DNA of 32,758 nucleotides, from positions 1 through 32,758 of the forward strand of contig DASRZM010000031.1 of NCBI GenBank assembly GCA_035686365.1, in the 5' to 3' direction. This stretch comes from DASRZM01 sp035686365 (GTDB taxonomy: Bacteria; Pseudomonadota; Gammaproteobacteria; Xanthomonadales; Xanthomonadaceae). Position numbers and translations under genes: made by a program. The notes beneath the pieces were generated by a model that had not been told where the DNA came from, searched no databases, and was given only the letters and a program-made list of their open reading frames with translations. The stretch's first letter is position 1. Every line of letters begins with the position of its first letter. Shown one piece after another: positions 25,012 through 32,758 of this stretch.

Positions 25012-25571
25012 GGCATGGCTTCGCGTATCAGAGACATTTCCTGTTCCAGTTCCGCGCGCAGTCGTGTCAGCGCGCGGGACAGCACCGATTTGGACCAGCT
25101 CTCGCTGCGCCCGGTCAGCGCCGCGATCTCGGTATGGCTGTAGCCCTCCAGCTCGTGCAGCACCACCACACTGCGGGCCGGCGCCGGCAACCGTGCCAGC
25201 AGGCCGACCGCCTCGTGGACCTGCTCGGCGCCGCGCCCCGGCGTGGTCGCCTGCGCCTCGGCGTCGGTGTCAGCGTCGAGCCAGGCCTCGCTCCGCAGCC
25301 GGTCGATCGCGGTGTTGCCGACCAGGCGCTTGAACCAGGCGCCGAACGGGGCCTCGCCCCGATAGCTGCCGATCCGCTCCAGCAGCTTCAGGTATGCCTC
25401 GTGGACGACATCCTGGGCCACGTCCGGTCGGGCGGTCAGGCGCAGCGCCAGCGTATAGGCCGCGCCTGCGTACGCCTCGTACAGGTCCGCCAGCGCCGCG
25501 CGGTCTCCGCGCTGGGCACGGCGGACGGTCAAGGTGTCGACGGTCCGGGCGAAACCCGTCTGCTGGCTCAT
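25008..25571 (-). CDS. ECF-type RNA polymerase sigma factor
   Basis: A 187-residue sigma-70 family protein with only regions 2 and 4. Region 2 runs ALADLYEAYAGAAYTLALRL, DVAQDVVHEAYLKLLERI and APFGAWFKRLVGNTAIDRLR. Region 4 holds the helix-turn-helix LPAPARSVVVLHELEGYSH, TEIAALTGRSESWSKSVLSR. Such factors redirect RNA polymerase to stress or envelope genes when their anti-sigma partner releases them. The gene is first in an operon with the putative anti-sigma, the PDZ protein and pdxJ. It is divergent from the diguanylate cyclase gene, with 141 bases between. I could not identify a confident autoregulatory promoter in that spacer. Confidence 0.92.
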   Translation of the reverse strand: MSQQTGFARTVDTLTVRRAQRGDRAALADLYEAYAGAAYTLALRLTARPDVAQDVVHEAYLKLLERIGSYRGEAPFGAWFKRLVGNTAIDRLRSEAWLDADTDAEAQATTPGRGAEQVHEAVGLLARLPAPARSVVVLHELEGYSHTEIAALTGRSESWSKSVLSRALTRLRAELEQEMSLIREAMP

Positions 25572-25712
25572 GGACGGTCCATTCGCATTGCACCGGTAGG
25601 ACGGCCGGTCGAGACGGGCCGTCGCACCCAGCCTACTCCGGATTCAGCTGACGGTCGGCCCGGGGCGACGAACGTCACCTCCAGGCACCCGGTTTTGCGG
25701 CACACTGGCACG

Positions 25713-28580
25713 ATGACGGCGCAGAGGGGGTTCCTGGCAGGCGTGGCCCTGACGCTTGCCCTGTGGCTGGCCACGACCGGGCAGGTCGGCGCCGTGCGTG
25801 GGACGCCATTGCTGCAGCGCTACACCGCCGAGGACTATCCGGTGGCCCCGGTGCATCTTGCGCTGGCACCGGCGCCAGACGGGGCGATCTACGTGGGCAA
25901 CATCGAGGGCCTGCTGCGCTTCGACGGGGCCCAGTGGCAGCTGATCGAACTGCCGCAGCGTTCGCCTGCACGTTCGCTGGCACTGGGCGCCGACGGCCTG
26001 CTGTATGTGGGTGGCTACGACCAGTTCGGCGTGGTCGAAAACAGCAAGTTCGGTGAGCCGGTGTACCGCGACCTGCGCGGGCGCTTCGGACTGGCCGGCG
26101 AGGCCGCCAATGTGGCCGACGTGTGGGCGGTGGTCGCCACCCGTGCCGGTGTCTACTTCCGCACCGATGCTGACGTGTTCCTGTACGGATACGACGGCGC
26201 CACGCAGAGCTGGCCGATCCCGCCGGAAACGCGCAGCTTCCAGGCCGTGGGCGAAGCCGTGTACGTGCGCCTGCATGGCAGCGGCCTGACCCGGTTCGAG
26301 AACGGCGAGCTGCTGCCGGTCCCAGGTGGTGCGCGCTTTGCCGAGCAGCCGCTGTACGCCGCCTTTGCGAGGCCAGAGGGCATCCTGTTGCTCGGCAGGG
26401 AGGGTTTCTTCCTTGCCGATGCTTCGGGCATCGGGCCGGTCGGGGGCGACGCCGCCGCGGTGTTCGCCCGGGAGGAGCCCTACAGCGCAGTGGAACTGGC
26501 CGACGGCAGCATCGCCGTGGGCACCTTCAGCGGCACCGTGCTGCGCTTCGACAGCAGCTTCTCGCTGACCGAGCGGCACCCGCTCGGGCCCTATGCCGTG
26601 CTCGACCTCGCGCGCGACCGGGAGGGCGGGCTGTGGGCGGCCACCGAAGGCGATCTGGTGCGCCTGCAGGTGCCCTCGCCATGGACCGCATACACTGCCG
26701 AGGATGGCCTCGCGGGTTCGCAGTCCGACGTGGTCTGGCATGCCGGTACGCTGTGGACCGCGAACACGCTCGGGGTCTCGCGCGCCGAACCCTCCGGACC
26801 GGGACGCGTGCGCTTCCGCCAGGTGCTGGAGACCGAGCTGGAAAGCTACGACCTGGAACCCGACGTCGGCGGCCTGCTTGTCGCCGAACGCGAAGGCGTC
26901 CTGTGGCTGCCCGACGCACTGGGTCCGCCGACCCGGATCGCGCTCATGGGCACGACCTACGCCCTGCTGCGCTCGCGATTCGACCCGTCCACCGTGTTCG
27001 CGTTCGGCGAGAGCGCGATCGCGCGACTGCAGCGTCGCGACGGGCGGTGGGCCGAGGTCGCACGCTGGCCGCTGGACGGAGTCTCGATCTACGGCTTCGC
27101 GCAGACCGCCGCCGACACGCTGTGGCTGGGCAATTCGCGCGGCTTGCCCGAGCGCTGGGTCTTCTCCGCCGACGACGGTACACAGCTGCTCGAGCGGCGC
27201 AGTTTCGGCGCCGCCGAGGGCCTGGAGCTGGACCCCAAATTCGGCAGCAACGTCGCGCGCCTGGGCGAGCAGCTGCTGGTGATTTCCGGCGAGCGCGCAT
27301 TCGCCTTCGACGGCCAGCGCTTCGGAGCGACGCTGCAACCGCTGATGGGCTCGCTGTCCCGGCCTTCGGAGCTGAGCTTCGTCGAATCCGCGCACGGGGA
27401 CTACGCCTACACGTCGCGCGAGCTGCTGCACCGCCCGGACGCGGACGCGCCGTGGGCGCCGGTCCATCTGGCCACGCGTCACGCCCGCGGCTTCGTGGTG
27501 GTGGTCGCCAACTCCGATGAACGCGTGCGCGTGATCACCTGGAACGCGATCCTGCAGTACGACCCGGGCATCGAGCCCGAAGTGTTGCCGCCGCTGGAAG
27601 TGACGCTGCGCTCGCTGGAGATCCGCGAGTCCGATCGCGCGATGCAGCGGCAGAGCCCGATCCAGCTCGAGGGCCGTACCCTGCCCGCAGGCACCGGGCT
27701 GCGGCTGGAGTTCGCGCTGATCACGATGGAGGCCGCGGCGGAGGTGCGCTGGCGCATCGCCGGCATGGTCGAGGACTGGAGCGAGTGGAACTCGGTGGCC
27801 GACTCGAGCATCACCGTGCGCGCGCTCGAACGCGGCAACTACCGGCTGGAGGTGGAGGGCCGCACACCGAGCCGGCGCGAGGTCCGGCCATTGCAGCAGT
27901 CGTTCTCGGTGAGCCCGTACTGGTACCAGACCCCGTGGGCCTGGGCGGCGGCCGGATTGCTGCTGCTGGCCGCGATCGGCGCGGTGGCGCAGCTGCTGGC
28001 TTCGCGTCGCTACCGCAAGCTCGAGCACGCCCGCAGCCGGCTCGAGCTCAAGGTCGAGGAGCGCACGCGCGAGCTGGCCGAAGCGAACCGCAAGCTGGCC
28101 GAGCTGGCCACCGAGGACAGCCTGACCGGCGTGGCCAACCGGCGCGCGCTCGAGCACGCGCTCGACCGCGAATGGCAGCGCTGCGGCGAGCTGGCGCAAC
28201 CGCTGGCGGTGATCATGGCCGACGTGGACCATTTCAAGCGCTTCAACGACGAGTACGGCCACCTGGCCGGAGACCGGCGGCTGCACTGGGTGGCGCAGCG
28301 GCTGGCCGAGCAGGTGCGCCCGGTGCGCGAACTGCTGGCGCGCTTCGGCGGCGAGGAATTCGCCGTGGTCCTGCCCGGCCTGGATCACGAGGCGGCCGCC
28401 GAGCGCGCCGAGAAACTGCGGCTGAGCTTCGCCGGCGGCGACAGCCCGCTGACGCTGAGCCTGGGGGTGGCCGCCACCGTGCCCACCGCCGATGGCGACC
28501 CGCGCGAGCTGCTGCATCGCGCCGACCAGGCGCTGTACCGGGCCAAGCAGAAGGGCCGCAATCGCGTGGAGATCGGCTGA
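25713..28580 (+). CDS. diguanylate cyclase with periplasmic beta-propeller sensor
   Basis: A 955-residue membrane protein predicted to make cyclic di-GMP. The ATG at 25713 gives a signal sequence (GFLAGVALTLALWLATTG); the frame is open much further upstream, but only antisense to the sigma operon. Residues about 30-620 form propeller blades of the two-component-regulator type, with repeated phrases like PDGAIYVGNIEGLLRFDG and ADGLLYVGGYDQFGVVE. A Y_Y_Y-like beta domain follows (about 625-715), then one span (about 743-765), a coiled coil (ARSRLELKVEERTRELAEAN) and a GGDEF domain (about 797-955) with ADVDHFKRFNDEYGHLAGD and the active motif GGEEF (about 879). The RxxD inhibitory site upstream of GGEEF is not conserved (PVRE). 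The ligand is unknown, likely periplasmic. Confidence 0.9.
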   Translation: MTAQRGFLAGVALTLALWLATTGQVGAVRGTPLLQRYTAEDYPVAPVHLALAPAPDGAIYVGNIEGLLRFDGAQWQLIELPQRSPARSLALGADGLLYVGGYDQFGVVENSKFGEPVYRDLRGRFGLAGEAANVADVWAVVATRAGVYFRTDADVFLYGYDGATQSWPIPPETRSFQAVGEAVYVRLHGSGLTRFENGELLPVPGGARFAEQPLYAAFARPEGILLLGREGFFLADASGIGPVGGDAAAVFAREEPYSAVELADGSIAVGTFSGTVLRFDSSFSLTERHPLGPYAVLDLARDREGGLWAATEGDLVRLQVPSPWTAYTAEDGLAGSQSDVVWHAGTLWTANTLGVSRAEPSGPGRVRFRQVLETELESYDLEPDVGGLLVAEREGVLWLPDALGPPTRIALMGTTYALLRSRFDPSTVFAFGESAIARLQRRDGRWAEVARWPLDGVSIYGFAQTAADTLWLGNSRGLPERWVFSADDGTQLLERRSFGAAEGLELDPKFGSNVARLGEQLLVISGERAFAFDGQRFGATLQPLMGSLSRPSELSFVESAHGDYAYTSRELLHRPDADAPWAPVHLATRHARGFVVVVANSDERVRVITWNAILQYDPGIEPEVLPPLEVTLRSLEIRESDRAMQRQSPIQLEGRTLPAGTGLRLEFALITMEAAAEVRWRIAGMVEDWSEWNSVADSSITVRALERGNYRLEVEGRTPSRREVRPLQQSFSVSPYWYQTPWAWAAAGLLLLAAIGAVAQLLASRRYRKLEHARSRLELKVEERTRELAEANRKLAELATEDSLTGVANRRALEHALDREWQRCGELAQPLAVIMADVDHFKRFNDEYGHLAGDRRLHWVAQRLAEQVRPVRELLARFGGEEFAVVLPGLDHEAAAERAEKLRLSFAGGDSPLTLSLGVAATVPTADGDPRELLHRADQALYRAKQKGRNRVEIG

Positions 28581-28583
28581 GGC

Positions 28584-29228
28584 TCAGTCGGCCCCGACGC
28601 CGGACTGCCAGCGCACCTGCGCGAGCGGGCCGGGGCTGGCCAGCACTGCCGTGAACAGCGGGTCCGGAGCCAGCCGCAGGAACCGCCACAGCGACCGGTC
28701 CCCGGCCTCCGGCGGCGCCGCCAGCAGCTGCGGCGGCTCCACGCCGACCACGAAACGCCAGGCGTCCAGGCGACCGTAGATGCCGGTGCCGGTCGCCTTG
28801 CAGGCCGCTTCCTTGGCCGTCCACAGCGCCAGAAAGGCCTGCCGCGCCTCGTCCTCGCCGAGCCCCTGCAGGGCCCGGGCCTCGCCCGGTGCAAAGTAGC
28901 GCCGGGCCAAGGCTCGGTGCGAGGGCTGGCGGTCGGTGCGTTCCAGGTCCACGCCGATGCGCGCGCCGGCGGACACCGCGATCAGGGTACCGCCGCGGGT
29001 GTCGCTCAGATTGAATTCGGGGCCGGCGCCGTCGGCCAGGAACGGACGCCCGCGCGGTTCGCGTGCGAATCGCAGCGAGGCCGGCGCGATGCCACGGTAA
29101 CGGGCCAGCACCTGGCGCAGTCGCGCATCGATGCGGGCGCGGCGCTGGCGGTCGCGCCCGGTCGCATCGGCAAACCACCACAGCTCGACCTGGCCCGGGC
29201 CCAGTGGCAGTCGGCGACCGGCGTCCAC
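28584..29228 (-). CDS. 4'-phosphopantetheinyl transferase superfamily protein
   Basis: A 214-residue Sfp/AcpT-type enzyme that transfers phosphopantetheine from CoA to a carrier protein serine. Conserved elements are the acyl-carrier segment FNLSDTRGGTLIAVS, the magnesium site IGVDLE, and WTAKEAACKATGTGI, with the metal-binding Glu and catalytic Lys. The start is a GTG at 29228 with GAGG 5-6 bases before it; there is no in-frame ATG nearby. No fatty-acid, polyketide or peptide synthase gene lies in the window, so the target carrier is unknown. It converges with the diguanylate cyclase gene, 3 bases between stops, and lies 39 bases after a small membrane-protein gene. Confidence 0.87.
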   Translation of the reverse strand: MDAGRRLPLGPGQVELWWFADATGRDRQRRARIDARLRQVLARYRGIAPASLRFAREPRGRPFLADGAGPEFNLSDTRGGTLIAVSAGARIGVDLERTDRQPSHRALARRYFAPGEARALQGLGEDEARQAFLALWTAKEAACKATGTGIYGRLDAWRFVVGVEPPQLLAAPPEAGDRSLWRFLRLAPDPLFTAVLASPGPLAQVRWQSGVGAD

Positions 29229-29267
29229 CGCCGCCTCAGCGCCGCGGCAGGACGGACCAGGGGCTGC

Positions 29268-29555
29268 TCATCCCGCCGGCGGCTGGCCTGCGCCGGCCTC
29301 GGACGGGTCGACCTCGGCGCCGGCCGCGGCGCGGCGCGCTTCGGCGGCTTCGCGCATGCGCATGAGGTCCTCGGCCGAGATCATCTCGGCACCGCCGCGC
29401 GCCCGCGCCGCGATCCGGCGCGAGGCCAGCGAGAACACGCCGGCGAGCAGGAACGCCAGCGCGCCCAGCAGGGTCAGTGCCGCCAGGCCGATCGACTGGG
29501 TCCGGAACGCAACCACGAAACACAGCACCGAGAGTACGAAGAACAGCCAGGGCAT
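29268..29555 (-). CDS. small two-helix membrane protein, unknown
   Basis: A 95-residue protein with two hydrophobic helices (about 2-18, PWLFFVLSVLCFVVAF, and 22-45, GLAALTLLGALAFLLAGVFSLA), followed by a charged Ala/Arg/Glu-rich cytoplasmic tail. I do not recognise the family. Coding is supported by the strongly amphipathic organisation, the close fit 39 bases before the phosphopantetheinyl transferase start, and the same strand. The Shine-Dalgarno is weak. Function unknown. Confidence 0.6.
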   Translation of the reverse strand: MPWLFFVLSVLCFVVAFRTQSIGLAALTLLGALAFLLAGVFSLASRRIAARARGGAEMISAEDLMRMREAAEARRAAAGAEVDPSEAGAGQPPAG

Positions 29556-29591
29556 GGTCGCGGACCACGGCAGGAATCGCGCGCTAGTCTA

Positions 29592-29615
29592 GCAGGCTGT
29601 TTTCCAGCAGCCTGC
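29592..29615 (-). terminator. hairpin downstream of the cardiolipin synthase gene
   Basis: GCAGGCTG and CAGCCTGC form a perfect 8-pair stem with an 8-base loop, 39 bases past the cls stop. No T-tract follows on the minus strand, so it is a plausible but unproven terminator. Confidence 0.42.
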
Positions 29616-29653
29616 CAGCAGGCGAACCCGCTGCGCCGCGCCGCCGGACGCGG

Positions 29654-31054
29654 TCACAGCAGCGGCGAAAGCAGCCGGGCGCTGGCCTCGGCCAGCCGCA
29701 TCGGCAGCGGCGTGCGCCGCGGCGCCGGCACCGGGTCGGACTGCGCCAGGTCGGCCTCGATCTGGCGTTGCAGGTGGGTACACACGCCCTCGTCGCGGAA
29801 CAGCACGGCCAGCTCGAAGTTCAGGGCGAAACTGCGCTGGTCGAAGTTGGCGCTGCCGACCAGGCACAGGCCGCGGTCGACCAGCAGGGCCTTGCTGTGC
29901 AGCATCGGCGCACGGTACTCGAAGATGCGCACGCCGGCGGCCTGCAGTTCGTCGAAGTACGAGCGTGCCGCCTGCGTGACCAGCCACGAATCGCTGCACC
30001 TGGGCACCAGCAGGCGTACGTCCAGTCCGCGCTGGGCGGCCGCGGTCACTGCCAGCAGCGCCGGCTCGGTGGGCACGAAGTACGGGGTGACCAGCCACAC
30101 GCGCTCGCTGGCCGAATGAATGGCCGCGACGAACACGCGTTCGATCGGCCGCCACGGCGAGTCCGGGCCCGAAGGCAGCACCTGGGCGGAAATCTCCCCG
30201 GCCGGAAGCGACGGCCACAGCGCCTCGTCGCGCAGCGCCACGCCGGTGGCGTAGTGCCAGTCTTCCAGAAAGGCGAGTTGCAGCCAGTGCGCGATCCGGC
30301 CCTCCAGCCGCACGTGCAGATCGTGGAACGCGCCGGCGCTGTGGCGCCGGTTGCTTTCGTCGCAGATGTTGATGCCGCCGGCGAAGGCCAGCTGCCCGTC
30401 GACCACGACCAGCTTGCGGTGCGTGCGCAGGTTCATGCTCAGCTTGGGGATCCGGCGCAGCCGCAGCGGGTGGAACCAGCCGATCTGGATGCCGGCCGCG
30501 CGCATCGGCTTCAGGAACCGGCGCGAGAGGCGGTGGCCGCCGAAGGCGTCCAGCAGCAGCCGGACCTTGACCCCGGCGCGCGCGCGCTCGATCAGCGCAT
30601 CGCGGACCATGCGCCCAGTCGCGTCCGGTTCGAAGATGTAGTACTCCAGGTGCACGTGGTGCCGGGCCGCGCACACCGCCGCCAGCAGCGCCTCGAACTT
30701 GTCGGAGTCCACCAGCAACTGCACGTGGGTACAGGTGCTGGGCAGATACCCGGTGACCTGGGCGGCGAGTTTCGCCACGCCGGAGGCGGCCACATCCTCG
30801 CTGTCGCGCTGCAACGGCGTGTCCACGGCGGCGCGGCTGCGGGCGCGCCGCAGCCGCTGGCGCTTGATCCGCTCCGGGCCGAACAACCAGTACAGCACGA
30901 ATCCCACCACCGGCAGCGTCGCCAGCGCCAGCACCCAGCTGAGCGTGGCCACCGGCTCGCGCTTCTGCATCACGATCCACCCGGCCAGCAGCACCAGGTT
31001 GACCAGCCAGCCCGCGGCCAGCAGCACGATCAGGTAGTCGGACAGCATGGACAT
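29654..31054 (-). CDS. cls: cardiolipin synthase (phospholipase D family)
   Basis: Joins two phosphatidylglycerol molecules, or a related pair, to make cardiolipin at the inner membrane. The 466-residue protein has two N-terminal spans (about 6-24 and 37-60, ending WLFGPERIKR). Two HKD catalytic motifs follow: the first in RTHRKLVVVDGQLAFAGGIN, the second in LHSKALLVDRGLCLVGSANF. The phrases HVHLEYYIFEPDATG, KVRLLLDAFGG and VWLVTPYFVPT are typical of bacterial cardiolipin synthases. The start ATG at 31054 has another ATG two codons later. It lies 69 bases after the 2OG oxygenase gene on the same strand, possibly one transcript. Confidence 0.93.
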   Translation of the reverse strand: MSMLSDYLIVLLAAGWLVNLVLLAGWIVMQKREPVATLSWVLALATLPVVGFVLYWLFGPERIKRQRLRRARSRAAVDTPLQRDSEDVAASGVAKLAAQVTGYLPSTCTHVQLLVDSDKFEALLAAVCAARHHVHLEYYIFEPDATGRMVRDALIERARAGVKVRLLLDAFGGHRLSRRFLKPMRAAGIQIGWFHPLRLRRIPKLSMNLRTHRKLVVVDGQLAFAGGINICDESNRRHSAGAFHDLHVRLEGRIAHWLQLAFLEDWHYATGVALRDEALWPSLPAGEISAQVLPSGPDSPWRPIERVFVAAIHSASERVWLVTPYFVPTEPALLAVTAAAQRGLDVRLLVPRCSDSWLVTQAARSYFDELQAAGVRIFEYRAPMLHSKALLVDRGLCLVGSANFDQRSFALNFELAVLFRDEGVCTHLQRQIEADLAQSDPVPAPRRTPLPMRLAEASARLLSPLL

Positions 31055-31123
31055 GGGGTCGACGCCGCAACGGGCCGGCCGCGAGTGTGGGCACGCGGGC
31101 GCGGTGGCGGCGTCAAGAAGGCC

Positions 31124-31837
31124 TCAGCCGGGCGGCGGTCCGTACAGCGCCTCGGCACGCTGGAACAGGATCCAGCTGGTGGCGATGTACTTGTCGCGGC
31201 CCACCGGCGTGTTGCCGCGATGGGTGTGGGTGAAGGCCGTGGGCGCGATCAGCAGCGCGCCGGTGCGCGGTACGATCCGGCGCTGCTGGTAGAGGAACTC
31301 GGTCTCGCCGGCCTGGAACCCCTCGTTGAGGTAGATCGTCCACAGCAGCACGCGATGCAGGGTCTCGCAGCCGGCGTCCTTGGGGTACAGCTCGCAATGC
31401 CAGTACGGGTAGCCGCCGCTGCCGGCGGTGTAGCGCTGCAGGTTGATCGCGCCCGGGCGCAGCACGGCGGTGGCGATCTCGCGCAGCCTGGCGTCGGGCA
31501 GGGTCTGGAAATCCTCGCTGGCCAGGCGCCGCGGCTCGCCGCTGGCCGGATCCGGGATCTGCAGCATCAGCGGGGCGATCAGGGCGTAGTGGTAGCGGCG
31601 CAGGTAGCGCACGAGGCCCTCGAGCACGACGGCATTGAGCTCGGCCTCGACTTCGCGCCATTCCTGCGGGCCGCTGATGTGGATGTCGGCCGAGTCCTTG
31701 AGCTCGCGGATGACGCCGGAGCCGACCCGTCCGGGCGTGGCCGCACCGCTGGTCTCGAAGCGCTCGATCAGGGCCGCGCAGCGCGCCGCCGGCAGTGCGT
31801 TCTCGTAGACCTCGATGAAATCTTCCGTCGAACTCAT
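31124..31837 (-). CDS. 2-oxoglutarate/Fe(II)-dependent oxygenase
   Basis: A 237-residue soluble oxygenase of the prolyl 4-hydroxylase-like group. The iron facial triad is visible as His147-x-Glu149 in GGYPYWHCELYP and a distal histidine in TAFTHTHRGN (204 or 206). The 2-oxoglutarate-binding basic residue is probably Arg214 or Lys216. Such enzymes hydroxylate a protein or small molecule with O2 and 2-oxoglutarate; the substrate is unknown. The start (ATG complementary to 31835-31837) overlaps the stop of the truncated fbp frame as ATGA, and the Shine-Dalgarno AGGTG lies inside that frame, so translation is probably coupled to it. An open extension far upstream has no homology. Confidence 0.88.
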   Translation of the reverse strand: MSSTEDFIEVYENALPAARCAALIERFETSGAATPGRVGSGVIRELKDSADIHISGPQEWREVEAELNAVVLEGLVRYLRRYHYALIAPLMLQIPDPASGEPRRLASEDFQTLPDARLREIATAVLRPGAINLQRYTAGSGGYPYWHCELYPKDAGCETLHRVLLWTIYLNEGFQAGETEFLYQQRRIVPRTGALLIAPTAFTHTHRGNTPVGRDKYIATSWILFQRAEALYGPPPG

Positions 31838-32043
31838 GCGGGCACCTGCGCGGCCTCGATGTGGTAGCGCGTGGCCAGCAGCCCCTGGCCCAGCGCGCCC
31901 TTGCCCACGGCGATGGAGATCGCCTTGCAGGCGCGCGCCACCACCTCGATCTGCAATCGCAGGTCGGCGGTAATGTGCCCGTGCTCGCGCTGCTCCTCGA
32001 TCAGGAACTGGCTCAGCGAGATGGGGCGATCGGTGGCGGTCAT
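31834..32043 (-). pseudogene. fbp: truncated 5' fragment of class 1 fructose-1,6-bisphosphatase
   Basis: A 69-codon frame whose first 52 residues (ISLSQFLIEEQREHGHITAD, then VVARACKAISIAVGKGALG) match the N-terminus of class 1 fructose-1,6-bisphosphatase. After KGALG, where the family continues with GVLG and the catalytic domain, the sequence switches to 17 unrelated residues (QGLLATRYHIEAAQVPA). It then stops, the stop overlapping the oxygenase start. All catalytic residues are absent, so it cannot be an active enzyme. It could be an internal deletion of fbp, a partial duplication, or a retained leader peptide for the oxygenase. A full fbp elsewhere in the genome would be expected. Confidence 0.72.
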
Positions 32044-32330
32044 GGCGTGGCGGCGGTGGCGGGCGGGGCCGGCAATTGTCCGGGTTTTCCTGCGGTGCTG
32101 CCAAACGCGGCCCGCTCCGGCTCGAGCGAGAACATTCGCGGCCCGGGTGGCGTGCAATCGCGGTCCTTGCATCGTTCGCCCTGAGCGTAGCCAAGCGCAG
32201 CCGATGCCGTCCTGATGACTCATGGCGCTGCCGCCTGTCTCGGGCGTGTCGACGGGGGCTCGGAGTCCGCGCGATTCTTCGTTGCGGGGTGGTGTGTACC
32301 GGGTTCGCTCCGTAGGGCGGTCCGAGGTCC
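32044..32330. other. intergenic stretch, no gene seen
   Basis: I see no conserved reading frame here. A piece at 32173-32197 (CGTTCGCCCTGAGCGTAG...) resembles a dispersed repeat common in high-GC proteobacteria. The rest may be the leader of the fbp remnant, but I see no promoter or Shine-Dalgarno I would defend. Confidence 0.4.
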
Positions 32331-32416
32331 GGTTCCTCTGTCCGGGGCCGCCGTGAACCCGTCCATGGGGGCTGCGGTCGCGCCATCCATGGCGCTCACG
32401 CCCCCGGACAGAGGAA
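32331..32416. repeat. long inverted repeat with internal palindrome
   Basis: TTCCTCTGTCCGGGG (32333-32347) is repeated as its perfect complement CCCCGGACAGAGGAA (32402-32416), with 54 bases between. The interior holds GCGCCATCCATGGCGC (32380-32395), the same palindromic core as in the repeat at 22699-22718. This looks like a dispersed element of the host lineage, with no coding capacity. Confidence 0.7.
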
Positions 32417-32570
32417 ACGCACCACGGACCGCACGCTCGGGTGTGCTGGCGCCTGGGCTCCGTCGAACCGTCGCATGTGGGCGCTCGCGGTCGCCTTGAG
32501 CAACACCCGCGACTTCTCTACGGCAGCGGCGCTTGCGCTCTGTCGGATCCGAGGGCCGCGGTCCGGATGA

Positions 32571-32681
32571 TCGCGGCCAACGGCCGCTCCTACAGGCCAC
32601 GCCGATCGGAGCGTCGTAGGAGCGGCCGTTGGCCGCGAAATGTCGATCGTCGCGCTTTGCAGGAGCGGCCATTGGCCGCGA
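32571..32681. repeat. REP cluster, three copies
   Basis: Three copies of a REP palindrome with core AGGAGCGGCC-(G/A)TT-GGCCGCGA. One is inverted (32571-32593) and two are direct (32616-32638 and 32659-32681, the last with two changes). Head-to-head REP pairs such as the first two are typical bacterial BIMEs. The window ends 77 bases later without a gene. Confidence 0.8.
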
Positions 32682-32758
32682 TCGAACGCAGCGCAATCAC
32701 CCACCCGCCCCGAGGCAAGTGCCGGGGGCCGGTAGCGCTTGCCGGGACGTTGGCGACA

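Noticed and set aside
23619..25712. Upstream extension of the diguanylate cyclase frame by almost 700 codons
   Set aside because: It is antisense to pdz, anti-sigma and sigma genes; the signal peptide after the ATG at 25713 marks the real start.
25644..28517. Open minus-strand frame of 957 codons opposite the diguanylate cyclase
   Set aside because: Same GC-bias artefact: no recognisable domain, while the plus strand encodes clear propeller and GGDEF motifs.

Overview
This window is the replication-origin region of a high-GC gammaproteobacterial chromosome, most likely from the Xanthomonadales (Lysobacterales). The evidence is the divergent origin layout: mnmE-yidC-rnpA-rpmH to the left and dnaA-dnaN-recF-gyrB to the right. 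These are followed by tonB-exbB-exbD1-exbD2-pdxJ, an order known from Xanthomonas. The G+C content is visibly very high, and nearly every long antisense frame is open only because of that bias.

Left part (1-5435): the 5' end of an ABC-transporter ATPase (minus strand), a ferredoxin-NADP reductase, then a plus-strand operon of a secreted alpha/beta hydrolase and a NatAB-type ABC exporter. A convergent orphan TonB-like protein follows. Origin part (5534-15684): tRNA modification GTPase MnmE, membrane insertase YidC, RNase P protein and ribosomal protein L34 run leftwards. DnaA, the sliding clamp, RecF and gyrase B run rightwards. The dnaA-dnaN spacer carries DnaA boxes and an AT-rich stretch and is the candidate oriC. 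Two exact Pseudomonas-type parS sites lie inside recF. The second one abuts a perfect extended -10 promoter for gyrB.

Right-hand part (15920-22593): a membrane protein with an inactive transglutaminase domain and seven helices, its ATP-grasp partner, a secreted TPR protein, and a complete TonB-ExbB-ExbD-ExbD energy-transducing complex. A cluster of palindromes (22594-22792) separates this from a minus-strand operon of ECF sigma factor, single-span putative anti-sigma factor, secreted PDZ protein and pdxJ. Divergent from the sigma factor is a large beta-propeller diguanylate cyclase (25713-28580). Beyond it, on the minus strand, lie a 4'-phosphopantetheinyl transferase, a small membrane protein, cardiolipin synthase, a 2-oxoglutarate/Fe(II) oxygenase and a truncated fructose-bisphosphatase reading frame. 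The last 700 bases hold no intact gene and consist largely of dispersed inverted repeats and REP elements.

Most of the window is conserved chromosome core. The points that deserve a second look are the AT-rich rare-codon island in gyrB with a near-copy in the oriC spacer, the parS/gyrB-promoter overlap, the fbp 5' remnant translationally coupled to the oxygenase, the hairpin sitting directly on the pdxJ start codon, the absence of yidD, and the two related palindromic repeat units after gyrB and exbD2.
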